This document shows, in pieces, positions 44,215 through 52,814 of a DNA stretch of 64,000 nt. A program made the translations under genes and the position numbers. This stretch comes from Larkinella knui (GTDB lineage: Bacteria; Bacteroidota; Bacteroidia; Cytophagales; Spirosomataceae), in contig NZ_RQJP01000003.1 of assembly GCF_003858645.1 (NCBI RefSeq), forward strand, positions 248,001-312,000, given 5' to 3'. Under the pieces are notes generated by a model. That model made no database searches and was not told where the DNA came from. It saw nothing but the letters and a program-made list of their open reading frames with translations. The first letter of the stretch is position 1; every line of letters starts with the position of its first letter.

Positions 44215-45909
44215 CTACAGCGTCAGTCGCTGCCCATCTTTTAGTAAAACCGCTTTCAATTGTGCATAAGGCACCTTTTGCACGGACGTTTTCTTCTCAA
44301 TTGCCAGGACGGCTGCCGTTGCCGCCGATTGGCCCAGAATCATGAAAACCGGTTCCATCCGGATGGAGCCATAGGCAATGTGTGTACTCGACACGCAGAC
44401 CGGCACCAGCAGGTTTTTACACTCGTTTTCCTTGGGCACAATCGAGCCATAGGCAATTGAATAGGGCTTGTCGGGATGAACGCCGATGTCGCCTTCGTTC
44501 TGTACAAAGCCGTCTTTTTTGACAAACCGCTGCGAATTATGAGCATCCAGAGCATATGATCCCATGCCCACCGGATTCGGCACAACGGTTTTGCCCAGCG
44601 CGTCGGCTTCCTTCATTACAAATTCGCCCCGCATCCGCCGGGCTTCGCGGATGTAAAGCTGGTGCGACCAGCCGCCGTTATCTTTAAATTCATCCTTCGG
44701 CAAACCCCACTGTTGCATGGCTTCGTGGACGTCGGTCGGCACCTTCGGATCGTTCTGCAAAAAATACATCAGTCCCTTCTGATACAGCTCGTGGTCGCGG
44801 ATAATCTGCTTCCGGCGCTGGTAGGTCGCTTCGGGATAATCGTAATTTTTACCAATGTAGTCGGTACTGAACGGGCCGTGGTTGTTGGTGTCGGTTTTCC
44901 GGTTTGGAATGGGATCGAATTTGTTGAACGTTTCCCGCCAGCCCGTCGCGAACACACGGGCCAGCAATTCGTACCGGCTGGGGTCGTAGCCTTCCGGTTT
45001 CGGGAACGGAATCCGGTTTTCCGGGTGATTGCTCAGGCACATCCGAAAGCAATACGCCTGGATTTTGTGATCGCCGGTGCCATTCACACCCGGTTCGTCA
45101 GCCGACACTTCGGGCAACAAACCGCTTTTGGCATCACCCGCAACCTTATAGGGGCTAACCTCTTTCTTGAAATAATGGCCATGCTGAAAAACGCCGACCT
45201 GCACCCCGTTGTGCGTCTCGTTATACACGCTGTTGGCTTCCCGGCCGACGTGGTAGTTCACGCCCGCAGCCGCCATCAGATCGCCTTCGTAAGTGGCATC
45301 GATGAACATGCTCCCTTCATAAACCGTCCCGCTCAGGGTTCGGAACGACTTGATGGCACCGGCCCGTTTCTGAACACCTTGCGCGGAACGATCCAGCCAT
45401 TCGTCGCGGTAAACCGTTAGCTTATTTTCCCGGACAAAATCTTCAAAAACCTGCTCGGCTGCGTGCGGTTCAAAAATCCACATCGTCCGGCTGGTGCCGT
45501 CGAGCGCGGGCGTTCCCTGGCCTTTGTTGCCATACTCCGACCGTTTTTGCCACTGCCACGAGTTATCCATCTGGTAATGCTGATAAAGCCGCTGGTAAAA
45601 TTCCCGGGAAAGCCCGCCGATTACTTCTTTGTTTCCGGTATCGGTAAAGCCCAGTCCGCCCGACGACAAACCGCCCAGGTGTTTGTCCGGCGAGACAATG
45701 ATCACTGATTTGCCCATTTTTTTAACCTGAACAGCCGCCGTGACCGCTGCCGATGTACCGCCGTAAATAATCACATCGGCCCGGCGGGTTGCGGTCGGTT
45801 TAACGGAGGAAGGACGGTAGCCGGGCAGGATGAGGAGCAAGCCAAGCAGGCAGCCCGTGGCCGACCATTTTTTCAGGAATGCAAACGCGAAATGTGGGTA
45901 AGAAATCAT
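44215..45909 (-). CDS. FAD-dependent oxidoreductase (FAD_oxidored family), exported
   Basis: This 564-residue protein has an N-terminal hydrophobic segment (ATGCLLGLLLILPG) and then the dinucleotide-binding start ADVIIYGGTSAAVTAAVQVK with IIVSPDKHLGGLSSGGLGF. MFIDATYEGDLMAAAGVNYH and the end IRMEPVFMILGQSAATAAVL match the PF12831 family. Such proteins are found with glycan loci in Bacteroidota; the reaction is often not proven. It is the last gene of the sigma/FecR/SusCD locus, 23 bp after the SGNH hydrolase gene. A periplasmic or membrane-anchored oxidase acting on the imported or trimmed compound is the best guess. Confidence 0.82.
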   Translation of the reverse strand: MISYPHFAFAFLKKWSATGCLLGLLLILPGYRPSSVKPTATRRADVIIYGGTSAAVTAAVQVKKMGKSVIIVSPDKHLGGLSSGGLGFTDTGNKEVIGGLSREFYQRLYQHYQMDNSWQWQKRSEYGNKGQGTPALDGTSRTMWIFEPHAAEQVFEDFVRENKLTVYRDEWLDRSAQGVQKRAGAIKSFRTLSGTVYEGSMFIDATYEGDLMAAAGVNYHVGREANSVYNETHNGVQVGVFQHGHYFKKEVSPYKVAGDAKSGLLPEVSADEPGVNGTGDHKIQAYCFRMCLSNHPENRIPFPKPEGYDPSRYELLARVFATGWRETFNKFDPIPNRKTDTNNHGPFSTDYIGKNYDYPEATYQRRKQIIRDHELYQKGLMYFLQNDPKVPTDVHEAMQQWGLPKDEFKDNGGWSHQLYIREARRMRGEFVMKEADALGKTVVPNPVGMGSYALDAHNSQRFVKKDGFVQNEGDIGVHPDKPYSIAYGSIVPKENECKNLLVPVCVSSTHIAYGSIRMEPVFMILGQSAATAAVLAIEKKTSVQKVPYAQLKAVLLKDGQRLTL

Positions 45910-45932
45910 AGAAATTCAGGAAAAGCAGCCGC

Positions 45933-46655
45933 TCAGGCCGCAACGAGTTTTTGAAGATAAGCCGGGTAATTTCTGCCCTCACCGTCGCCGTGGGTAATGC
46001 TGTCGCCGAAACAGACGATGCGGTTTTTTAGCAATTGCCGTTGAACCAGAAAGGTATAAACCGCCACAGCCATCGTCCGGTAGCCGTCGGGCGTTGGGTG
46101 AATCCCATCGGTTTTGTGGCTGTTGGCTTCGTTTTTGATCAGACTGCTCGCATCGAGGCCGATGTTTCCCACGGTTTCGAAAATATGGTGCATATCCAGC
46201 AAAGACGAATGGGTATCCGCAGCTACTTTCCGGATAACATCATTCATCGCCATTTTTCGGGCCATGTGGCCTTCCGGTTTATAAAAAGCCGGGTCGTGGC
46301 GGGTCATCAGATAGGGTTCGTAAACCGGCAGAATGGTCATCAGCATCACCTCACTCCGGATGGCGGTCAATCGGGTGCAGATGGTCCGCAGATTTCTTTC
46401 GTAGTCCGGCAGCGGAACGTGTTTTTTACTGTTCACGTCATTGGTACCCACCATCAGAATGGTCAGTTCGGGCTGCTGCGCCAAACAATCCTTGTCGATC
46501 CGGGCAAGCAGATCGACGGTATTGTTCCCGCCCACCCCCGCGTTGATGATCACCGGAGCCGGCTCGCCGGTTTTCGGCTGGCTGTTTCCCGTCAGAGGCT
46601 GACCCAGAAAGGGCGCGATGGCCAGAGTACTTTGCAGAAACGTTCGACGCTGCAT
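45933..46655 (-). CDS. Circularly permuted SGNH/GDSL-type hydrolase, exported
   Basis: This is a 240-residue protein with a Tat-like signal (MQRRTFLQSTLAIAPFLG). The SGNH blocks appear in the order II-III-V-I: NAGVGGNN (residues 38-45), VGTNDV with GTND at 70-73, then DGIHP with Asp183 and His186, and finally the nucleophile block FGDSITHG with Ser219 near the C terminus. In usual members the GDS block comes first. The end YPAYLQKLVAA is what normally precedes the NAGVGGN block, so the break fits a true permutation at a loop. All four catalytic elements are present; it should be an esterase or acetyl-esterase acting in the periplasm. It sits 23 bp upstream of the FAD oxidoreductase gene. Confidence 0.8.
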   Translation of the reverse strand: MQRRTFLQSTLAIAPFLGQPLTGNSQPKTGEPAPVIINAGVGGNNTVDLLARIDKDCLAQQPELTILMVGTNDVNSKKHVPLPDYERNLRTICTRLTAIRSEVMLMTILPVYEPYLMTRHDPAFYKPEGHMARKMAMNDVIRKVAADTHSSLLDMHHIFETVGNIGLDASSLIKNEANSHKTDGIHPTPDGYRTMAVAVYTFLVQRQLLKNRIVCFGDSITHGDGEGRNYPAYLQKLVAA

Positions 46656-46802
46656 GAGTTAAAGGGTTACGGTTTATGGTTTTCAGTTTACGGTGGGCCA
46701 CCGGAGTGGTAGCTGACGCATTATTTTTCATCCCTATTCATCGGTACCTATTGATTTTCAACTGTGAACCAAAAACGTACACTGGAAACCGTACACCGAA
46801 AA

Positions 46803-48233
46803 TCAATACCCCGGATTTTGTTCCAGTTTAGGGTTCACATCCCGCTCCGTTTGCGGAATCGGGAAAAGGTAGTGATGCTCGGCCACGGTGATGGCCGGGT
46901 TCTGGGCTTTCATCGCGCTGATCAGTCGTTTTGTACGGACCAGATCATACCAGCGGTGGCCCTCAAAGGCCAGTTCGAGCCGACGTTCCAGCAGCAAACT
47001 ATCCCGAAATTGGGCCTGACTCAGATTCGCCGTCAGGTTGGGCAAACCCGCCCGGTTTCGGATGCGGTTGATGGTCGAATAGGCATCGGTGCTGTTGGGA
47101 GCCTGCTCGTTCAGGGCTTCGGCATACATCAGCAACACATCCGGGTAGCGAATGATGGGGTAGTTATTGCCGCCATCCGCATTGCCGGTGGCGGTCGGGT
47201 CCAGGTATTTATACACGTAACACGGAAACAACACGCTGGCCGGAGCGGCTGGAGTGCTGGTGGCCGAATAGAGTTTTAGCGTCACATTCCGGCGTTTGTC
47301 ATCGGCCCGGTAGGCTCTGTATAAATTTTCTGTAGCCGGATCATCGCCAAAACCGGCCACGCCGTTGACGCGGTCGAAATTGGGGCGCATGTAGCCCTGC
47401 ATCCAGCTGCCTTCCCCAAAACCGCCACTCTGGGCCTGCATTTCGAAGACGGCTTCTTTGCCGTTTTTGTTGGCAATCAGAAACGCATCGGCAAAATTGG
47501 CCCACAAATCATAGACGCCCAGGTCGATTACCTCTTTGGCTTTGGCCGATGCTTTGGGCCAGTCCTGGCGGGTCAGGTAGACTTTCGCCAGGAATGCTTT
47601 TGCGGCTCCTTTCGTAGCGCGGCCCCGGTCGCCAGCCGAATAGCTGTTGGGCAAAACCGCTTCGGCATCGGTAAAATCCTGAATCACCAGTTTATATACG
47701 TCATCCACCGACGCCCGGGCGACACTTAAATCATTCAGGGAAGTGGTTTCGGCCGTCATCAATGGCACTCCGCCGAACAACCGAACCAGCGTAAAATAAT
47801 AAAACCCACGCATGAACTTGGCCTCGGCGATGTAGCGGGCTTTCAGCGATTCGTCCATGGGTATGGCCGGTACGCGGGTAATCACGGCATTCGCCCGGTT
47901 AATGGCCGAGTAAACCGTGGACCAGATCGACTGGAAGGTATTGGTAGCGGGCGTAAAGGTGTATTTGTCGAGGTCGTTTTTCGGCTGGTTCGCGGTGGAG
48001 CGGCCATTGCCCCACTCGGCATCGTCAGTAGCCTGATCCTGCAAAATCCACATTACCTGACCGTACAGATTGGCGTTGTTCAGCGGATCATACACCGCAC
48101 TGACGGCGGCTTTCGCATCGTCGGCGTTTTGGTAAAAATTGGCGGGCGTAAAACTCGATTCGGGCTTTTGGTCCAGTACATCACAGGACGTCACCAGGCC
48201 GATCAGGCAGAGAAGGAGTAGGTTCTTTTTCAT
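46803..48233 (-). CDS. SusD/RagB-family outer-membrane lipoprotein
   Basis: This 476-residue protein starts at ATG 48233 (MKKNLLLLCLIGLVTSC) with lipidated Cys17; the upstream in-frame extension overlaps the intergenic hairpin. The SusD fold is shown by SSFTPANFYQNADDAKAAVS, the TPR-like helices MRGFYYFTLVRLFGGVPLMT and AFLAKVYLTRQDWPKASAKA, and the end YPIIRYPDVLLMYAEALNEQ with LELAFEGHRWYDLVRT. SusD forms the lid of the SusC transporter at the cell surface and captures ligand. The ligand is unknown. It follows susC across a 63-bp gap that contains a strong stem-loop. Confidence 0.9.
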   Translation of the reverse strand: MKKNLLLLCLIGLVTSCDVLDQKPESSFTPANFYQNADDAKAAVSAVYDPLNNANLYGQVMWILQDQATDDAEWGNGRSTANQPKNDLDKYTFTPATNTFQSIWSTVYSAINRANAVITRVPAIPMDESLKARYIAEAKFMRGFYYFTLVRLFGGVPLMTAETTSLNDLSVARASVDDVYKLVIQDFTDAEAVLPNSYSAGDRGRATKGAAKAFLAKVYLTRQDWPKASAKAKEVIDLGVYDLWANFADAFLIANKNGKEAVFEMQAQSGGFGEGSWMQGYMRPNFDRVNGVAGFGDDPATENLYRAYRADDKRRNVTLKLYSATSTPAAPASVLFPCYVYKYLDPTATGNADGGNNYPIIRYPDVLLMYAEALNEQAPNSTDAYSTINRIRNRAGLPNLTANLSQAQFRDSLLLERRLELAFEGHRWYDLVRTKRLISAMKAQNPAITVAEHHYLFPIPQTERDVNPKLEQNPGY

Positions 48234-48244
48234 ATTTTTGATTT

Positions 48245-48294
48245 GAACGATGGCCGATGAATGAGCAGACGCAAGCATTCATCAGCCATCGTTC
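48245..48294 (-). promoter_or_regulatory. Intercistronic stem-loop between susC and susD
   Basis: GAACGATGGC (48245-48254) pairs with GCCATCGTTC (48285-48294). After one C-A mismatch GATGAATG pairs with CATTCATC, giving 19 positions of stem with a 12-nt loop. It starts 2 bp after the susC stop and ends 11 bp before the susD start. There is no U-run, so it probably tunes susD translation or RNA stability rather than ending transcription. Confidence 0.65.
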
Positions 48295-48296
48295 GT

Positions 48297-51200
48297 TTAA
48301 AATCCAACATTAAGTCCGAACAGAATCGTTTTGGCGGCCGGGTAGCTGGCGTAGTCGAAGCCCTGGCTCCGGCTGTCTTGCCCAAACCGGTTTACTTCCG
48401 GATCGTAGCCCGAATACTTGGTCCAGGTCAGGTAGTTCTGCGCCGTGGCATACACCCGTAACGATTGTATTTTTAGCCCTTTGAGTACGGACGACGGCAG
48501 ATTATACGCCAGTTGAATGTTCTTCAGACGCAAATACGAACCGTCTTCAATTTGCCGGGTCGAAACGCGGTTGGCCGGGCGGGTTGTCGAAGCCCGCGGA
48601 ATATCGGTATTCGTATTCGTTGGCGTCCAGCGGTTTAGCACATCCCGGTCCTGGTTGGTGGTTGCGTTCAGGTACTCCAGTTCATACCGGTTGGCGTTGA
48701 GGATGTTATTCCCGTAAACGCCCTGAAAGAAGGCCGTCAGCTCCACGCCTTTATAGGAAAATGTATTGCTGATGCCGCCGATAAATTTGGGCTGCGCCCG
48801 ACCAATGATGGTCCGGTCATTGTCGTCGATCTTTTTGTCGCCGTTCAGGTCAAGGTATTTGCGGTCACCCGGTTTTTTGGCCTGCGGATCGGCCAGAGCC
48901 GTCAGTTCATCGGTGGTTTGGTAGAGGCCGTTGGTCACGTAGCCGAAGAAGGAACCCAGCGGTTCGCCCACCCGGATGATTCCGGAATTGAGGCCCTGGC
49001 CGATGTTGGCCACGCTGCCGGCGAAAATCTGCGGAGCGCCCCCAATGTCGAGCACCTTGTTGCGGTTAAGGGCAAAGTTCAGGTCGGTATTCCACTTGAA
49101 GTCGCCCACCAGATTGCGTGATGAGATACTGAGTTCAATTCCCTTGTTCTGAACTTTTCCGAGGTTCTTGATGGCGCTCGAAAAACCCGACGTACTCGGA
49201 ACGGTTACGTTCAGCAACAAATCTTTTGTCCGTTTCAGGTACGCATCGGCGGTCAGCGTAATCCGGTCATTCAAAAAACCGATGTCCACACCCAGGTCAG
49301 CCTGGGAAGTCGTTTCCCACGACAGATCCGGATTGGCAATCTGGTTGGGTCCCAAACCGGTCGAAACCGTGTTTCCAAAAACGTAATTCTGGGTGGCCAG
49401 CAACGAATACGCCGGGTAGTTGCCAATACCGTCCTGGTTGCCGGTTGCGCCGTAGGTTACCCGCAGTTTCAAGTCGCTTACAACCGGGTTGTTCTTCAGA
49501 AAGGCTTCTTCGGAAACCCGCCAGGCCAGAGCTGCCGACGGGAAATACCCAAATCGTTTGTTGTTCCCAAACCGGGAAGATCCATCGGTCCGGAACGAGG
49601 CCGTCAGCAAATATTTGTCCATATAGCCGTAATTAAGCCGCGCCAGATACGATTGCAAACCCCAGGTACCGATGCCCGATTCGGGAGTTAAAGGCACCGA
49701 ACCCGAAGCCAGATTGCTCGATCCCAAATTATCGTTGACAAAATTACGCGCCTGCGCCCGGTTGGATTCCGTCCGGTTGGCCTGCTGGGTGTAGCCAACC
49801 AAGGCTGTTAGGGTGTGTACGGTCTTGAAGGTGCGGGTGTAGGTCAACAAATTCTCGTTGAGCCAGGTGAGCGACTGCGAATTGAAAATAGCCGCAGCGC
49901 CCCCCTGCGCCAGTCCGCTCGAAACCGAACGCGGCAGGTACGAATCCTGCTTTTGCAACACGCCGTCGATCCCGAGAGAAACCCGCAGGTTCAGCCCGTC
50001 AATAATCTGGTAATCACCGAAAACACTGCCAAAAATCCGGTAGGCGGTATTGCGGTTTTTGTTATCGCGGGCCAGCGCCACCGGGTTGTCGGCGGTGAAA
50101 GCCAGCGCGGGGTCCGTCAGCAAATAAGAGCCGTCGGCATTGCGAACCGGCAGGATCGACGGGAACTGGAGAGCCGCCATCGTCACCAATCCGGCACTGC
50201 CCAAATCGCCGTCAGAACGGGCCTGGTTGGCAACGGTTCGATTGACAGTCAGGCTATTACCAATTTTAATTTTACTAGTTAACTTCCGATCCAGATTGAT
50301 CCGAAACGAATACCGGTCGAAATCGGAGTTGACAATGACCCCATTTTGTTTGAAATAACCGCCCGCAATGGCGTATTGCGTTTTCTCATCTCCTCCGCTA
50401 AACGAAAGCTGGTAGTTGGAAATAGGTGCCTGACGGAAAATCTCATCCTGCCAGTCGGTTCCCACGCCAAACGCTTCGACCTGCGTTGGGGTGTAAACCG
50501 CCGGACGCCCTTCGTTGGTGTTGGCGTCGTTGACAAACTGGGCGTATTCCCGACCGTTCAAAACCGGGTATTTCCGACGGACATTCTGAACGCCGTAATA
50601 CGTATCGAACGAGATCGTCGACTTCCCGGCTTTGCCCCGTTTCGTCGTGATAATCACCACCCCGTTTGCCCCCCGCGATCCGTAAATCGCCGTCGAAGAC
50701 GCATCTTTCAGAACGGAAATCGATTCGATGTCACTGGGATTCAGCGTACTCAGCACATTGAAACTGGAACCGTTGCTGGCTCCGTCATTTTTGAAGGGAA
50801 TACCGTCGATCACGTACAACGGTTCGTTGTCGCCCTGAATCGAGTTGCCCCCACGAATCCGGATGCTGGTCGTACCGCCGGGTGCCCCCGAATTCTGAGT
50901 AATCTGCACACCAGCCGCGCGTCCCTGTAAAGCCTGGTCGAGGGAGGTAACGGCCACTTTGCGAATTTCTTCAACGGGAACCGTGGCTACTGCGCCGGTC
51001 AGATCGCTTTTTTTGACCTGCCCGTACCCCACCACCACCACCTCGTTCAACGATTTGGTATCCGGTACCAGTTGAATGTCGATGACGGAGCGATTTTGCA
51101 CCACCTGTTCCTGACTGACATAACCCACAAAGCTGAATACCAGCGTGGTAGCCTCGTTGGGAATGCTCAGTTGGTAACGGCCCTGGGCGTCGGTTGTCGT

Positions 51201-51776
51201 GCCGCGGGAGGAGCCTTTTACCACCACGCTCACGCCGGGCAGGGCTTCACCGGTTTCGCTCGTAACCCGTCCGGTTACCCGGACATCGGTTCGGATAATT
51301 TCGGTTGGCTGAATGGTCGATAGATTCGCAAAGCCATCCAACGAAACGGGACTCGTTCCGGCGGTGGCGGGTGTAGTCGCCAGAGGTACACTGATCAGCA
51401 GCCGATCGTTGTTTTTGGGCGGCAAAATCAGATACGCCCCGGAGCGCAGCTTTTTAAACCGCATGCCCGAGCGCTTCAACAAAAGAGTGAGATTGGTTTC
51501 CAGCCGGGCGTTCAGATTGAGCGGTTCGGCCGGACTCAGATGCCGTGCTACGGCCGATTCTTCAAATAAAATATCGACGCCGTAATACTCCTTCAGTTGT
51601 AACAGGGTCTGTTTCAGGGGCTGATTCACGCCAATGGCGGGCGTCGTTTTTCCGGACTGGAGGTTGTCGGCCTGCTGGGTGGCTCGGACGAAAGCCAGCG
51701 TTTGGGCTTCGGTATGGCCATAGCTCATGCTGAGTAACCAGCCGGTTGCCAGCGCGAAGGGTAGCGATTTTCTCAT
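48297..51776 (-). CDS. SusC/RagA-family TonB-dependent transporter with STN domain
   Basis: This 1159-residue outer-membrane receptor has a signal peptide (1-25) and an STN signalling domain (about 52-112; LLQLKEYYGVDILFEESAVA). A carboxypeptidase-regulatory-like beta domain (168-245; VTGRVTSETGEALPGVSVVV) is followed by the plug (VVVGYGQVKKSDLTGAVATV, LYVIDGIPFKND) and a 22-strand barrel ending in Phe (FGLNVGF). The STN domain meets FecR in the periplasm, coupling ligand uptake to the ECF sigma factor upstream. Its start overlaps the FecR stop by 4 bp, so the genes are translationally linked. The substrate is unknown; no glycoside hydrolase lies nearby. Confidence 0.93.
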   Translation of the reverse strand: MRKSLPFALATGWLLSMSYGHTEAQTLAFVRATQQADNLQSGKTTPAIGVNQPLKQTLLQLKEYYGVDILFEESAVARHLSPAEPLNLNARLETNLTLLLKRSGMRFKKLRSGAYLILPPKNNDRLLISVPLATTPATAGTSPVSLDGFANLSTIQPTEIIRTDVRVTGRVTSETGEALPGVSVVVKGSSRGTTTDAQGRYQLSIPNEATTLVFSFVGYVSQEQVVQNRSVIDIQLVPDTKSLNEVVVVGYGQVKKSDLTGAVATVPVEEIRKVAVTSLDQALQGRAAGVQITQNSGAPGGTTSIRIRGGNSIQGDNEPLYVIDGIPFKNDGASNGSSFNVLSTLNPSDIESISVLKDASSTAIYGSRGANGVVIITTKRGKAGKSTISFDTYYGVQNVRRKYPVLNGREYAQFVNDANTNEGRPAVYTPTQVEAFGVGTDWQDEIFRQAPISNYQLSFSGGDEKTQYAIAGGYFKQNGVIVNSDFDRYSFRINLDRKLTSKIKIGNSLTVNRTVANQARSDGDLGSAGLVTMAALQFPSILPVRNADGSYLLTDPALAFTADNPVALARDNKNRNTAYRIFGSVFGDYQIIDGLNLRVSLGIDGVLQKQDSYLPRSVSSGLAQGGAAAIFNSQSLTWLNENLLTYTRTFKTVHTLTALVGYTQQANRTESNRAQARNFVNDNLGSSNLASGSVPLTPESGIGTWGLQSYLARLNYGYMDKYLLTASFRTDGSSRFGNNKRFGYFPSAALAWRVSEEAFLKNNPVVSDLKLRVTYGATGNQDGIGNYPAYSLLATQNYVFGNTVSTGLGPNQIANPDLSWETTSQADLGVDIGFLNDRITLTADAYLKRTKDLLLNVTVPSTSGFSSAIKNLGKVQNKGIELSISSRNLVGDFKWNTDLNFALNRNKVLDIGGAPQIFAGSVANIGQGLNSGIIRVGEPLGSFFGYVTNGLYQTTDELTALADPQAKKPGDRKYLDLNGDKKIDDNDRTIIGRAQPKFIGGISNTFSYKGVELTAFFQGVYGNNILNANRYELEYLNATTNQDRDVLNRWTPTNTNTDIPRASTTRPANRVSTRQIEDGSYLRLKNIQLAYNLPSSVLKGLKIQSLRVYATAQNYLTWTKYSGYDPEVNRFGQDSRSQGFDYASYPAAKTILFGLNVGF

Positions 51777-52792
51777 TGGGTAATTGGGATTTCGGTAGGC
51801 GTTGAAAAAATGAGATTCTGGTCACGGTGGCTGAGTTTCAGGTTCAGCAATTCGGCCAGGGCTTCGGCCAGTTCATCGGATGATCCGGCCCGGATCGTAC
51901 CGGTTAGCTTCCGGCGGGCCAGCGCCGGATTGGCCAATTGAACATCGACACCAAAAACTACACGGATTTGGTTTACCACATCGCGCAGGGAGGTATTGTT
52001 GAAACTGAAGAGTCGATACCGCCAATGGGCAAACCGGGTCGTGTCGGTCTGTTTCTGCAATTGCAGCGCCCCTTTTTCGTCGAGCCGAACCCGGTCGCCG
52101 GGCTTCATCAACAGATTTTGGGTAGCCCGATCAACCGGCGCATAATGCAGATTTACTTTCCCCCGTTTCAGGACAATTTCGGCATGGGAAGTCCGGCTTC
52201 GCACCGAAAATTCGGTCCCCAACACCTCCACTTCCAGGCCGTTGGTAGCCTGAACAACAAAGGGCTGGTGAGTGGAAAGGTGTTTGACATCAAAAACCGC
52301 ATCGCCCGTCAGCGACACCCGACGGGAAAACCAGCCGTACCCGATGCGGGGCATTTGCAACGATGAATTGCTGTTGAGTGCCACGGTCGAGCCATCGGGC
52401 AGATCCAGTGAACGAAGTTGATACGAGCCCGTCGTAATGGTCTTGTAGAGAAGCGGTTTCCGGAAAATCCAGCCCCCGGCACTCAGTATAAAAGCAAGGC
52501 TGGCGGCTACCAGCCAGCGACCCGGGTGCCCGAACGGGCGGGATGCCTCCGGCAGTGACCGTAAAAACCGGGGCGGTTCTATCGCCGGATTATCAAGCCG
52601 TTGGCGGTACTGGTCGAGATGCCGGGCCAAATCCGGAGCGTATTGCGGAAAACTCCGCTCCCACTCATCCAGCCACTGAAAATACGTTTCCCGGCTGGCC
52701 GGACGCATCAGCCATTCGCCGATCACCTTCTGTTGAACCGACGTTGCCTGCCCGGCAAAGTAGGTAAATAGCAATTCTTTGGTAGGTTCCAT
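51773..52792 (-). CDS. FecR-family anti-sigma factor
   Basis: This is a 339-residue single-pass membrane protein. The cytoplasmic N terminus (about 1-90) contains LLFTYFAGQATSVQQKVIGE and WLMRPASRETYFQWLDEWER, which bind the sigma factor. The membrane helix is at about 92-110 (RWLVAASLAFILSAGGWIF). The periplasmic FecR domain (120-225) has LDLPDGSTVALNSNSSLQMP and VSLTGDAVFDVKH, and the C-terminal DUF4974 domain has FNNTSLRDVVNQIRVVFGVD. It passes the signal from the SusC STN domain to the sigma factor. It is encoded 22 bp after the sigma gene and overlaps susC. Confidence 0.92.
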   Translation of the reverse strand: MEPTKELLFTYFAGQATSVQQKVIGEWLMRPASRETYFQWLDEWERSFPQYAPDLARHLDQYRQRLDNPAIEPPRFLRSLPEASRPFGHPGRWLVAASLAFILSAGGWIFRKPLLYKTITTGSYQLRSLDLPDGSTVALNSNSSLQMPRIGYGWFSRRVSLTGDAVFDVKHLSTHQPFVVQATNGLEVEVLGTEFSVRSRTSHAEIVLKRGKVNLHYAPVDRATQNLLMKPGDRVRLDEKGALQLQKQTDTTRFAHWRYRLFSFNNTSLRDVVNQIRVVFGVDVQLANPALARRKLTGTIRAGSSDELAEALAELLNLKLSHRDQNLIFSTPTEIPITQ

Positions 52793-52814
52793 GGTGAAGT
52801 GTTTGTCGTTGAGG

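Noticed and set aside
46749-46808. Inverted repeat TATTGATTTTC / GAAAATCAATA around the susD stop
   Set aside because: The arms are only 11 bp, AT-rich and 38 nt apart, so a chance or decayed repeat is as likely as a functional hairpin.
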